From: Trinickia violacea
Lineage (GTDB): Bacteria; Pseudomonadota; Gammaproteobacteria; Burkholderiales; Burkholderiaceae
Direction of reading: 5' to 3'
NCBI RefSeq assembly: GCF_005280735.1
Contig: NZ_CP040077.1
Span: 1,054,001-1,118,000 of the forward strand
Length of the DNA stretch: 64,000 bases
Shown: positions 26,619 through 35,326 of the stretch, piece after piece
Layout: each line of letters begins with the position of its first letter
Numbering within the stretch: the stretch's first letter is position 1
Notes under the pieces: model-generated
Told to the model about the DNA's origin: nothing
The model's database searches: none
The model's input: the letters and a program-made list of their open reading frames with translations, nothing else
Made by a program: the position numbers and the translations under genes

Positions 26619-26651
26619 AAAAAAAGCACGCTGGTTAAGGCGTGCTTTTTT
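26619..26651. terminator. bidirectional terminator between tamB and metG
   Basis: Arms AAAAAAGCACGC and GCGTGCTTTTTT around an eight-base loop, with T-runs on both strands. It lies between convergent tamB and metG. Confidence 0.92.
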
Positions 26652-26690
26652 GCTCCGGCGTGCCGTAACGGCGAACCGTGACGGCGAGCC

Positions 26691-28859
26691 TTACTTCACC
26701 CGCATCCCCGGCTTCGCGCCGCTATGCGGCTCGAGCACGTAAAGCCCCGGCTCGGCCTTCTCATCGGCCGCCGACGCCGCAAGCACCATCCCTTCGGACA
26801 GCCCGAACTTCATCTTGCGCGGCGCGAGGTTCGCGACCATCACAGTCAGCTTGCCGATCAGATCCTCCGGCTTATACGCCGACTTGATGCCCGAGAACAC
26901 GTTGCGCGTCTTGTCTTCACCGACGTCGAGCGTGAGCTGCAGCAGCTTGTCCGATCCCTCGACCGCCTTGCAGTCGACGATCTTCGCGACGCGCAGGTCG
27001 ATCTTCGCGAAGTCGTCGATCGAGATGATGTCGGATGAGTCGGCGCCGGCCTTGTCGACGGCTGCGTTCGACTCGCCGTTGGCGGCCGCTGCCTTGGCTT
27101 TCTTCTTCGCATCGGCAGGCGCCGCGGCCTGCGCCGCTTGCAACGAATCGCGGTTGGCGGCGAGCAGCGCTTCGAGCTGCTTCGGATCGACGCGCGTCAT
27201 CAAGTGCTGGTACGCGTTGATGCGGTGCTCGGCGCTGAGCGGCACGTTCGCGTCGGCCCACGTGAGCGGCTCGATGCCGAGGAACGCCTCGACGCCTTGC
27301 GCGAGCTTCGGCAGCACCGGCTTCAAGGCGAGCGACAGCAGGCGGAATGCCTCGATGCTCACGCTGCAGGTTTCGTGCAGTGCGACCGCGTTTGCCGGAT
27401 CTTTCGCCTGATCCCACGGCTTGGCGGTATCGACGTACGCGTTGACCGCGTCCGCCAGCTCCATCGTCTGGCGCAACGCGCGGCCATATTCGCGCGCCTC
27501 GTAGTGCGCGGCGATCTGCGGAATGGCGGCGCGCAGCGTGCCGAGCAGCGGGTGGTGCATCGCGCTCGCCTGGATGCGGCCGTCAAAGCGCTTGATCAGG
27601 AAGCCTGCGGCCCGGCTCGCGATGTTCACGTACTTGCCGACGAGGTCGCTGTTCACGCGCGCCTGGAAGTCATCGAGGTTCAGGTCGATGTCTTCCATCG
27701 TGCTGTTGAGCTTGGCCGCGAAGTAGTAGCGCAGCCACTCGGGGTTCAGGCCCACGTCGACGAAGCTCTGCGCCGTGATGAACGTGCCGCGCGACTTCGA
27801 CATCTTCGCGCCGTCCACCGTCAAGAAGCCGTGCGCGAACACGTTGGTCGGCGTGCGGTGGCCGGAGAACTCGAGCATCGCGGGCCAGAACAGCGTGTGG
27901 AAGTACAGGATGTCCTTGCCGATGAAGTGATACTGCTCGGCCGTCGAGCCGGGCTTGATCCACGCGTTGAAATCGAGGCCGACGCGCTCGGCGAGGTTCT
28001 TGAAGCTCGCGTAGTAGCCGACCGGCGCGTCGAGCCACACGTAGAAGTACTTGCCGGGCGCGCCGGGAATTTCGAAGCCGAAGTACGGCGCGTCGCGCGA
28101 GATGTCCCAGTCGGCGAGCTTCGATTCACCCGCGTCGCCGAGCCACTCGCGCATCTTGTTGGTCGCTTCCGGTTGAGCCAGGCCGCCCACCCAGGCGCGC
28201 AGGAAGTTCTCGCAGCGCGGGTCCGAGAGACGGAAGAAGTAGTGGGTCGACGTCTTGCGCACGGGCGTCGCGCCCGACACCACGGAATACGGGTTCACCA
28301 GCTCGGTCGGCTGATAGGTCGAGCCGCACACCTCGCAGCTGTCGCCGTATTGATCCTTCGCGCCGCACTTCGGGCACTCGCCCTTGATGAAGCGGTCCGG
28401 CAGGAACATCTCCTTGACGGGGTCGTACGCCTGTTCGATCTCGCGCGCGTCGATCAGCCCGGCCGCCTTGAGCGCGCCGTAGATCTCCTCGGACAGCACG
28501 CGGTTTTCTTCGGAATCGGTCGAGTAGTAGTTGTCGAACGAAATGCCGAAGCTGTCGAAATCGCGCTTGTGCTCGTTCCAGACGCGGTCGATCAGCGCCT
28601 TCGGCGTGATGCCCTCGCTTTCGGCGCGCAGCATGATCGGCGTGCCGTGCGTGTCGTCGGCGCCGACGTAGTAGACCTCGTGTCCGTGCATTCGCAGCGC
28701 GCGCACCCAGATGTCCGTCTGGATGTACTCGACCAGGTGGCCGATGTGAATCTGTCCGTTCGCGTACGGCAGGGCGGACGTGACGAAGACCTGGCGGCGG
28801 CCCGTGGTGCTCGAGGCCGCGCCGTGTTGCGCGTGGGAATCGGTGGAGGCTGCTGTCAT
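26691..28859 (-). CDS. metG: methionine--tRNA ligase
   Basis: Charges initiator and elongator tRNA-Met. It has 722 residues from ATG 28859. Class I synthetase signatures: SALPYANGQIHIGHLVEYIQTD (HIGH) and VDGAKMSKSRGTF (KMSKS). The knuckle CPKCGAKDQYGDSCEVCGSTY supplies the zinc cysteines. A linker rich in Ala/Lys/Gln (about residues 575-615) leads to a C-terminal EMAP-II/OB-fold tRNA-binding domain (IDDFAKIDLRVAKIVDCKAVEGSDKLLQLTLDVGE and NLAPRKMKFGLSEGMVLAAS), as in dimeric bacterial enzymes. It is transcribed alone, convergent with tamB. Confidence 0.98.
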   Translation of the reverse strand: MTAASTDSHAQHGAASSTTGRRQVFVTSALPYANGQIHIGHLVEYIQTDIWVRALRMHGHEVYYVGADDTHGTPIMLRAESEGITPKALIDRVWNEHKRDFDSFGISFDNYYSTDSEENRVLSEEIYGALKAAGLIDAREIEQAYDPVKEMFLPDRFIKGECPKCGAKDQYGDSCEVCGSTYQPTELVNPYSVVSGATPVRKTSTHYFFRLSDPRCENFLRAWVGGLAQPEATNKMREWLGDAGESKLADWDISRDAPYFGFEIPGAPGKYFYVWLDAPVGYYASFKNLAERVGLDFNAWIKPGSTAEQYHFIGKDILYFHTLFWPAMLEFSGHRTPTNVFAHGFLTVDGAKMSKSRGTFITAQSFVDVGLNPEWLRYYFAAKLNSTMEDIDLNLDDFQARVNSDLVGKYVNIASRAAGFLIKRFDGRIQASAMHHPLLGTLRAAIPQIAAHYEAREYGRALRQTMELADAVNAYVDTAKPWDQAKDPANAVALHETCSVSIEAFRLLSLALKPVLPKLAQGVEAFLGIEPLTWADANVPLSAEHRINAYQHLMTRVDPKQLEALLAANRDSLQAAQAAAPADAKKKAKAAAANGESNAAVDKAGADSSDIISIDDFAKIDLRVAKIVDCKAVEGSDKLLQLTLDVGEDKTRNVFSGIKSAYKPEDLIGKLTVMVANLAPRKMKFGLSEGMVLAASAADEKAEPGLYVLEPHSGAKPGMRVK

Positions 28860-29345
28860 GGGGATTTCGTAGGACTGCGGGAGAAAAGAGTATTCGATTT
28901 TAGCAGGCGCGCGGTCCCGGGGCGCCGGGCGTACGACCCAAGCAGGAAAGCGAGGGCGCCGGCCAGGAGGGTGCGGCTTTGTTGGGAACGATTCTCATTG
29001 GCCGCGCCGGGGGAGATGATCCGCTGGCAGTAGACAGCTCAGGCTGCTGCGCATTGTCGCGCCCGACTTTCGCGGCGGGAGAAACGTCCATCGCGCAAGA
29101 AAACGCGGGCAAAAAAAACCGGGGCTATGGCCCCGGAGCAACAACGACAAGAGGAGAATGGTGACGCGGCTGCGTCTGCAGTCGCGTACCGTATAAGAAG
29201 ACAGCGATTCTTCCGCCGAGTTCGAAATATTTTTGATTTGTTGACCGCCGGATTTCTGACGGCTTGCCGGACGGGGCTCCGAGCGAAGTTTCCGGCGCCC
29301 GGCCGCAAGCTGCGCGGGCGCTCCGAAACGATTCGCGTCAAACCC
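28860..29345. other. intergenic region upstream of metG, no protein gene recognised
   Basis: About 490 bases. It includes the metG promoter side and, from 29111 to about 29230, a minus-strand segment ending in a strong terminator. Since the terminator is 200 bases past the OmpA-like gene's stop, it may end either that mRNA or a separate small RNA. Reading frames here are compositionally biased and look non-coding. Confidence 0.5.
29111..29136 (-). terminator. terminator, minus strand
   Basis: Read on the minus strand: stem CCGGGGC/GCCCCGG with a four-base loop followed by eight T. It is about 210 bases downstream of the OmpA-like lipoprotein gene stop. Confidence 0.85.
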
Positions 29346-30011
29346 TTATTGGTACTGCGGCGTCTGGCCGTGCTGCGCCGTGGCGCGCAGATAGATCTCG
29401 ACGCGGCGGTTTTGCGCGCGGCCGGCATCGGTGTTGTTGTCGGCGATCGGATTCGACGGGCCCATGCCCTGCGCCGTCAGGCGCGCCGGCAGGACGCCGC
29501 GCTGATTCAGGAAGGTCACGACGCTCTGCGCGCGGTTCTGCGACAAGGTCATGTTGTATTGCTGGCTGCCGGTGCTGTCCGTATAGCCGATCACTTGCGC
29601 GATCAGCTCGGGATTCTGCTGCAGCGTTTGCGCGACGGTGTCGAGCACCGGCTGGAACGACGGCATGATCGCGTAGCTATCGGTCGCGAACGAGATCGAG
29701 CTCGGGATGTTGACCTTGAGCGAGCCGTCCGGCTGCTCGGTGACCTGCGCGCCGGTGCCCTTGGTGGCGCCCGTGAGCTTGTTGTGGATCGCCGTCCAGT
29801 TGTAGCCGACGATGCCGCCCGCCGCCGCGCCGGCAGCCGCGCCGATCGCCGCGCCCTTGCCGCCGCCGAAGATCGCGCCGAGGCCGGCGCCCACGGCCGC
29901 GCCGGTGCCCGTGCCGACAGCCGTATTGGTGCCTTGCTGCGTGGCGCAGCCACCGAGCAGTGCGCCGGCTACGGCGAAGACGGTGAGGCGGGTCATGATT
30001 TTTGCGTTCAT
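29346..30011 (-). CDS. OmpA-family outer membrane lipoprotein
   Basis: A 221-residue lipoprotein that probably anchors the outer membrane to peptidoglycan. The ATG at 30011 gives MNAKIMTRLTVFAVAGALLGGCATQ with lipobox LGGC at residues 19-22. A glycine-zipper membrane segment follows (TGTGAAVGAGLGAIFGGGKGAAIGAAAGAAAGGIVGYNW, about 33-71). The C-terminal OmpA domain (about 100-215) has the peptidoglycan-binding pattern: IGYTDSTGSQQYNMTLSQNRAQSVVTFLNQRGV (TD...LS..RA) and NRRVEIYLR. It resembles E. coli YiaD in layout. The longer frame to 30143 is rejected because it would bury the lipobox. It is divergent from apbC. Confidence 0.93.
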   Translation of the reverse strand: MNAKIMTRLTVFAVAGALLGGCATQQGTNTAVGTGTGAAVGAGLGAIFGGGKGAAIGAAAGAAAGGIVGYNWTAIHNKLTGATKGTGAQVTEQPDGSLKVNIPSSISFATDSYAIMPSFQPVLDTVAQTLQQNPELIAQVIGYTDSTGSQQYNMTLSQNRAQSVVTFLNQRGVLPARLTAQGMGPSNPIADNNTDAGRAQNRRVEIYLRATAQHGQTPQYQ

Positions 30012-30328
30012 ATGGGATTCCTCTTCAGTAACGTGTTGGACGAGCGAGTAGACCGTCCTGGCTGGCCCATGCCGGGCGCATTTTCGAATGCGACAAGCAC
30101 CCGGATGAAAAAGGGTCTTCCGGCGACGCCGTGCGCGAGCCACTACAATGATGCATGGCGCGGCAGCGATGCAGCCCTATAGCTTGCAGCCGGCGAAGGG
30201 TGCCCGGCAAGTTGATTTTTGGCAATGGCAAGCAACAGAATCTTTCAATTTCTCAACTTTGCAGGCAAGCGTTTCGGACTCGTCAGGCCGATCGCGGTCA
30301 GCCGCAGACAAATCCCCTCGGAGTTTCG
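30012..30328. promoter_or_regulatory. divergent promoter region of the OmpA-like gene and apbC
   Basis: A 317-base gap. A TACAAT (30144-30149) in plus orientation could be a -10 for apbC, but no good -35 accompanies it. The segment 30225-30270 is AT-richer. An upstream in-frame extension of apbC (from 30155) is not conserved-looking and is treated as leader. Confidence 0.4.
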
Positions 30329-31417
30329 ATGAGCATTGATCGGGCATTGGTCGACGCCGCCCTGGCAGCCGTCATTGACCCCAACACGGGCCGTCCGTTC
30401 GCGACGGACAAAGGCGTCAGGAACGTGACGATCGACGGCGCGACGGTCGGCGCCGACATCGTGCTCGGCTATCCGGCGGTGAGCCAATACGCCGCCGTGC
30501 GCACGCTCGTGGAGGACGCGCTGAAGCAGGTGCCGGGCGTCGAGCACGCGCGTGTGGGCGTGTCGCAATCGATCGTCGCTCACACGGTGCAGCGTGGCGT
30601 GAAATTGCTGCCGAGCGTGAAGAACATCGTCGCGGTCGCATCGGGCAAGGGCGGTGTCGGCAAGAGCACGACGGCCGTCAATCTGGCGCTCGCGCTCGCC
30701 GGCGAGGGCGCGCGAGTCGGGATTCTCGATGCCGACATCTACGGGCCCTCGCTGCCGATGATGCTCGGGATCACGGGGCGCCCGGAGTCGCCGGACGGTC
30801 AGTCGATGAATCCGCTCACCGGCCACGGCGTGCAGGCGAATTCGATCGGCTTTTTGATCGAGCAGGACAACCCGATGGTCTGGCGCGGTCCGATGGCGAC
30901 CTCCGCGCTCGAGCAGCTGCTGCGGCAGACCAACTGGACGGATCTCGACTACCTGATCGTCGACATGCCGCCGGGCACCGGCGACATCCAGTTGACGCTC
31001 TCGCAGCGCGTGCCGGTGACGGGCGCGGTGATCGTCACGACCCCGCAGGACATCGCGCTGCTCGATGCGAAGAAGGGTCTCAAGATGTTCGAGAAAGTCG
31101 GCATTCCGATTCTGGGCATCGTCGAGAACATGAGTATGCATATCTGCTCGAACTGCGGCCACGAAGAACCCATCTTCGGCGCGGGCGGCGGCGAGCGGAT
31201 GGCGAAGGAATACGGCGTCGAGGTGCTCGGCAGCCTGCCGCTCGATATCGCGATTCGCGAGCAGGCGGACGGCGGGCATCCTACGGTCGTTTCGGACCCG
31301 AGCGGGCGCATCGCCGAGATCTACCGCTCCATCGCACGCAAGGTGGCGATCCACATCGCCGAGCGCGCGCGCGACATGACGTCGAAATTTCCCACCATCG
31401 TGGTTCAAAACACCTGA
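30329..31417 (+). CDS. apbC: iron-sulfur cluster carrier protein ApbC/Mrp
   Basis: P-loop ATPase that carries and transfers [4Fe-4S] clusters to apo-proteins in the cytosol. It has 362 residues from ATG 30329, preceded by CGGAG. The N-terminal MIP18/DUF59 domain (about 1-85) is followed by the ParA/MinD-like ATPase: VASGKGGVGKSTTAVNLALALA, VGILDADIYGPSLPMMLG, LIVDMPPGTGDIQLTLSQ. The cluster-binding CxxC is present in ICSNCGHEE. A single gene of standard architecture and length. Confidence 0.96.
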   Translation: MSIDRALVDAALAAVIDPNTGRPFATDKGVRNVTIDGATVGADIVLGYPAVSQYAAVRTLVEDALKQVPGVEHARVGVSQSIVAHTVQRGVKLLPSVKNIVAVASGKGGVGKSTTAVNLALALAGEGARVGILDADIYGPSLPMMLGITGRPESPDGQSMNPLTGHGVQANSIGFLIEQDNPMVWRGPMATSALEQLLRQTNWTDLDYLIVDMPPGTGDIQLTLSQRVPVTGAVIVTTPQDIALLDAKKGLKMFEKVGIPILGIVENMSMHICSNCGHEEPIFGAGGGERMAKEYGVEVLGSLPLDIAIREQADGGHPTVVSDPSGRIAEIYRSIARKVAIHIAERARDMTSKFPTIVVQNT

Positions 31418-31530
31418 TCGACTCTTTTCGGGAGCGGATTCGCCGTGTTTTTCGCACGGCGGCTCGCGGTATCATGTCGGCTTCGCATGGTCTGGCATGG
31501 CGGTCGCAGGGGCGGCCGCCGCCGGACTGC

Positions 31531-31628
31531 TTTGCATGGGATCGGAGTAAGCGCTTTGCATGGGACCCAAGTAAGCGCTAAAGCGCTAACTTAGGTCGAC
31601 AGCTAAAGCGCTAACTCTGATCGACAGA
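31531..31628 (+). repeat. two imperfect tandem duplications upstream of the SodC-like gene
   Basis: Four head-to-tail units fill the leader. Two are 24-base copies starting TTTGCATGGGA and ending GTAAGCGC (31531-31554, 31555-31578). Two are 25-base copies starting TAAAGCGCTAACT and containing TCGACAG (31579-31603, 31604-31628). All four contain AAGCGC, usually within the palindrome AGCGCT. The array ends seven bases before the ATG at 31636 and includes its AGAGGA ribosome-binding site. Confidence 0.85.
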
Positions 31629-31635
31629 GGATCGC

Positions 31636-32175
31636 ATGAAACAACGAATCGACGGGCAGGCGGTGCGCCGCTTCATCGTCGTGGCTGCCGCCAGCCTGCT
31701 CGGCCTATCGCTCGCCGGCTGCGCCGGCTTTTTTGGCCCCCACGAGAAACGCGCCGACGCGCAGCTGGTGCCGACCATGGGCAGCGCGGCGCGCGGCACG
31801 GTCACGTTCAGCGAGCGCTCGGACGGCGTCCAGGTGACCTACAACCTGTCCGGCCTGCCGGCGAACAGCGACCACGCGCTGCAAATCCACGAACGCGGCG
31901 ACTGCAATGCGGCTGACGGTTCGAGTGCCGGCCGGATCTTTGCGCCCGCCGCGGACGAGCTGAAGCCGGGCGCGCGCGTGGAGGGCGACCTCGGCAACAT
32001 CCACGCGGACGAGAACGGCGGGGCGACGGGCTTCATCGTGGCGCCGGACGTCTCGCTCGACGGCGTGCGCTCGATCCTTTCGCGTTCCGTCTTGATCCTT
32101 CGCGATCCCAGCGATCCGTACTTCTCTTCGCGCAGCGCCGGTCCCGCGCTCGCGTGCGGGTTGATCCGTCAATGA
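31636..32175 (+). CDS. SodC-like lipoprotein lacking most metal ligands
   Basis: A 179-residue exported lipoprotein (signal MKQRIDGQAVRRFIVVAA, lipobox LAGC with Cys29). It has a Cu,Zn superoxide dismutase fold: SGLPANSDHALQIHERGDC, SSAGRIFAP, EGDLGN, and ALACGLI with the disulfide pair Cys90/Cys174. The usual HxH copper motif is degraded: Gln83 and His85. The expected bridging His is Ile101, a zinc His is Val115, the last copper His is Arg156, and the active-site Arg is Ala171; only His85 and Asp118 remain. It is therefore unlikely to be a superoxide dismutase and may bind a ligand or act structurally in the periplasm. It lies between apbC and dcd behind a tandem-repeat leader. Confidence 0.85.
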   Translation: MKQRIDGQAVRRFIVVAAASLLGLSLAGCAGFFGPHEKRADAQLVPTMGSAARGTVTFSERSDGVQVTYNLSGLPANSDHALQIHERGDCNAADGSSAGRIFAPAADELKPGARVEGDLGNIHADENGGATGFIVAPDVSLDGVRSILSRSVLILRDPSDPYFSSRSAGPALACGLIRQ

Positions 32176-32381
32176 GCCCGGTGTCATTAGAGGCTCGCGG
32201 CTTCCCGTGGCTGCCGAGACGGATGGCCTCGGCATGCGCCACGATGCGCTTTCACGGCAGCACCTTCGCGATCGCGTAAAATAGCGGCCTTTCGTCGTCC
32301 AGCCGGCCGCTGGCGCAATTTTCGCCACGCCCGCCGCCGTTCGAACCTTTTCTCGTCACGCAGCGTTCTCCAGGTCCGTTT

Positions 32382-32951
32382 ATGGCCATCAAATCTGACA
32401 AATGGATTCGGCGCATGGCCGAACAGCACAAGATGATCGAGCCGTTCGTGCGCGATCAGGTCCGCGCATCCGAGGACGGCCGCAAGATCGTCAGCTACGG
32501 CACGTCGAGCTACGGCTACGACATTCGCTGCGCCGACGAATTCAAGATCTTCACGAACATCAACTCGACGATCGTCGATCCGAAGAATTTTGACGAGAAG
32601 TCGTTTGTCGACTTCAAGGGCGACGTCTGCATCATTCCGCCGAACTCGTTCGCGCTCGCGCGCACGGTCGAATACTTCCGCATTCCGCGCAACGTGCTCA
32701 CCGTGTGCCTCGGCAAGTCGACTTACGCGCGCTGCGGGATCATCGTGAACGTCACGCCGTTCGAACCCGAGTGGGAGGGTTACGTCACGCTCGAATTCTC
32801 GAATACGACACCTTTGCCTGCGAAAATCTACGCGAACGAGGGCGTCGCGCAGGTGCTCTTCTTCGAAAGCGATGAAGTGTGCGAGGTGTCGTACGCGGAT
32901 CGCGGCGGTAAATACCAGGGGCAGCACGGCGTCACGCTGCCCAAAACGTAA
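32382..32951 (+). CDS. dcd: dCTP deaminase
   Basis: Converts dCTP to dUTP, the main route to dTMP in many Gram-negatives. It has 189 residues, the usual size, as a trimeric dUTPase-fold enzyme. Conserved pieces: MAIKSDKWIRRMAEQHKMIEPF, GTSSYGYDIRCADEFKIF, PPNSFALARTVEYFRIPRNV, CLGKSTYARCGIIVNVTPFEPEWEGYVTLEFSNTTPLPAKIYANEG (catalytic Glu) and KYQGQHGVTLPKT. A TAAAAT at 32277-32282 is a possible -10 box. It is co-directional with the following decarboxylase gene but separated by 95 bases. Confidence 0.97.
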   Translation: MAIKSDKWIRRMAEQHKMIEPFVRDQVRASEDGRKIVSYGTSSYGYDIRCADEFKIFTNINSTIVDPKNFDEKSFVDFKGDVCIIPPNSFALARTVEYFRIPRNVLTVCLGKSTYARCGIIVNVTPFEPEWEGYVTLEFSNTTPLPAKIYANEGVAQVLFFESDEVCEVSYADRGGKYQGQHGVTLPKT

Positions 32952-33046
32952 CGGGCCCACCGTTTCACTCACCGGTAATCGGGTGACCGCTGCGCAAAGG
33001 GTAGAGCACCCCAGGCCAGCGGTCCTTGTTTTTGGAGATTCGCCCC

Positions 33047-35326
33047 ATGAAGTTTCGTTTTCCTGTCGTCATCATCGACGAAGACTTTCGCTCCGAGAAC
33101 ATCTCGGGTTCCGGCATCCGGGCGCTGGCGGAAGCGATCGAGAAGGAAGGCGTGGAAGTGGTCGGTCTCACGAGCTACGGCGACCTGACTTCGTTTGCGC
33201 AGCAGTCGAGCCGGGCGTCGTGCTTCATCCTTTCGCTCGACGACGACGAGCTGATGCTCGGCGAAGTCGGCGCCGATGGTGAGCTGCCCGAACTCGCGAC
33301 CGCGATCATCGACCTGCGCGCCTTCGTGACCGAGGTGCGCCGCCGCAACGCCGACATCCCGATCTTCCTGTATGGCGAGACGCGCACCTCGCGCCATCTG
33401 CCGAACGACATCCTGCGCGAGCTGCACGGCTTCATCCACATGTTCGAGGACACGCCGGAGTTCGTCGCGCGCCACATCATCCGCGAGGCGCGCGTGTACC
33501 TCGATTCGCTCTCGCCGCCGTTCTTCAAGGAGCTCGTCAAGTACGCGGACGAAGGCTCGTACTCGTGGCACTGCCCGGGGCACTCGGGCGGCGTCGCATT
33601 CTTGAAGAGCCCGCTCGGCCAGATGTTCCATCAGTTCTTCGGCGAGAACATGCTGCGCGCCGACGTCTGCAACGCCGTCGACGAACTCGGCCAGCTGCTC
33701 GACCACATCGGGCCGGTCGCGGCGTCCGAGCGCAACGCGGCGCGCATCTTCAGCGCCGATCACCTGTTCTTCGTGACCAACGGCACGTCGACGTCGAACA
33801 AGATCGTCTGGCACGCAACCGTGGCGCCGGGCGACATCGTGCTCGTCGACCGCAACTGCCACAAGTCGATCCTGCACGCCATCATGATGACGGGCTCGAT
33901 TCCGGTGTTCCTCACGCCGACGCGCAACAACTTCGGCATCATCGGGCCGATCCCGCGCGACGAATTCAAGCCGGAGAACATCCGCAAGAAGATCGAGGCG
34001 AACCCGTTCGCGCGCGAGGCGCTCGCGAAGAACCCGAACGCGAAGCCGCGCATCCTGACGATCACGCAGAGCACGTACGACGGCGTGATCTACAACGTCG
34101 AGATGATCAAAGACCTGCTCGGCGATCTGCTCGACACGCTGCACTTTGACGAAGCGTGGCTACCGCACGCCGAATTCCACGAGTTCTACCAGGACATGCA
34201 CGCGATCGGCGCGGGCCGTCCGCGCACCGGCGCGCTCGTGTTCGCGACGCACTCCACGCATAAGCTGCTGGCGGGCATCTCGCAGGCGTCGCAGATCGTC
34301 GTGCAGGATTCGGAGCACCGCGTGTTCGACAAGGACCGCTTCAACGAGGCGTACCTGATGCATACGTCGACGAGCCCGCAGTACGCGATCATCGCGTCGT
34401 GCGACGTGGCCGCCGCGATGATGGAGCCGCCGGGCGGGACGGCGCTCGTCGAGGAATCGATTGCCGAGGCGCTCGATTTCCGCCGCGCGATGCGCAAGGT
34501 CGACGCGGAATACGGCGACGACTGGTTCTTCAAGGTCTGGGGTCCGGAAAACCTCGTCGACGAAGGCATCGGCTCGCGCGAAGACTGGGTCTTGCGCGCC
34601 GAAGACAACTGGCACGGCTTCGGCCACCTCGCCCCCGGCTTCAACATGCTCGACCCGATCAAGGCGACGATCGTCACGCCGGGGCTCGACCTCGCGGGCG
34701 ACTTCGGCGAGACCGGCATTCCGGCTGCGATCGTCACGAAGTACCTGGCCGAGCACGGCATCATCGTCGAGAAGACCGGGCTCTACTCGTTCTTCATCAT
34801 GTTCACGATCGGCATCACCAAAGGCCGCTGGAACTCGATGGTGACCGAGCTGCAGCAGTTCAAGGACGATTACGACAACAACCAGCCGCTGTGGCGCGTG
34901 CTGCCGAAGTTCGTCGCGCAGCATCCGCAGTACGAGCGCGTCGGCCTTGCCGACCTTTGCCAGCAGATCCATAGCGTCTACCGCGCCAACGACATCGCGC
35001 GGCTCACGACGGAGATGTATCTGTCGAACATGGAGCCGGCGATGAAGCCGTCCGACGCGTTCGCGAAGCTCGCGCATCGCGAGATCGATCGCGTGGCCAT
35101 CGACGAGCTCGAAGGCCGCGTGACGAGCGTGCTGCTCACGCCGTATCCGCCGGGCATTCCGCTTCTGATTCCCGGCGAGCGCTTCAACAAGACGATCGTC
35201 AACTACCTGAAGTTCGCGCGCGATTTCAACGAGCGCTTCCCGGGTTTCTACACGGATATCCACGGACTCGTCGCCGAGACGGCCAACGGCCGCCTCGAGT
35301 ACTTCGTGGATTGCGTGCGCGATTGA
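33047..35326 (+). CDS. Orn/Lys/Arg decarboxylase (class I, PLP-dependent)
   Basis: A large cytosolic PLP enzyme that decarboxylates a basic amino acid to a polyamine or diamine. It has 759 residues from ATG 33047 (MKFRFPVVIIDEDF), matching the 710-780 of the inducible bacterial family. Domains in order: flavodoxin-like wing (1-125), aminotransferase fold with SYSWHCPGHSGGVAFLKSPLG, LFFVTNGTSTSNKIVWHA, and the PLP lysine in FATHSTHKLLAGISQASQIV. A C-terminal domain (LLIPGERFNKTIVNYLKFARDF) follows. Whether lysine, arginine or ornithine is used cannot be told by eye. It overlaps the next gene by one base. Confidence 0.95.
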   Translation: MKFRFPVVIIDEDFRSENISGSGIRALAEAIEKEGVEVVGLTSYGDLTSFAQQSSRASCFILSLDDDELMLGEVGADGELPELATAIIDLRAFVTEVRRRNADIPIFLYGETRTSRHLPNDILRELHGFIHMFEDTPEFVARHIIREARVYLDSLSPPFFKELVKYADEGSYSWHCPGHSGGVAFLKSPLGQMFHQFFGENMLRADVCNAVDELGQLLDHIGPVAASERNAARIFSADHLFFVTNGTSTSNKIVWHATVAPGDIVLVDRNCHKSILHAIMMTGSIPVFLTPTRNNFGIIGPIPRDEFKPENIRKKIEANPFAREALAKNPNAKPRILTITQSTYDGVIYNVEMIKDLLGDLLDTLHFDEAWLPHAEFHEFYQDMHAIGAGRPRTGALVFATHSTHKLLAGISQASQIVVQDSEHRVFDKDRFNEAYLMHTSTSPQYAIIASCDVAAAMMEPPGGTALVEESIAEALDFRRAMRKVDAEYGDDWFFKVWGPENLVDEGIGSREDWVLRAEDNWHGFGHLAPGFNMLDPIKATIVTPGLDLAGDFGETGIPAAIVTKYLAEHGIIVEKTGLYSFFIMFTIGITKGRWNSMVTELQQFKDDYDNNQPLWRVLPKFVAQHPQYERVGLADLCQQIHSVYRANDIARLTTEMYLSNMEPAMKPSDAFAKLAHREIDRVAIDELEGRVTSVLLTPYPPGIPLLIPGERFNKTIVNYLKFARDFNERFPGFYTDIHGLVAETANGRLEYFVDCVRD

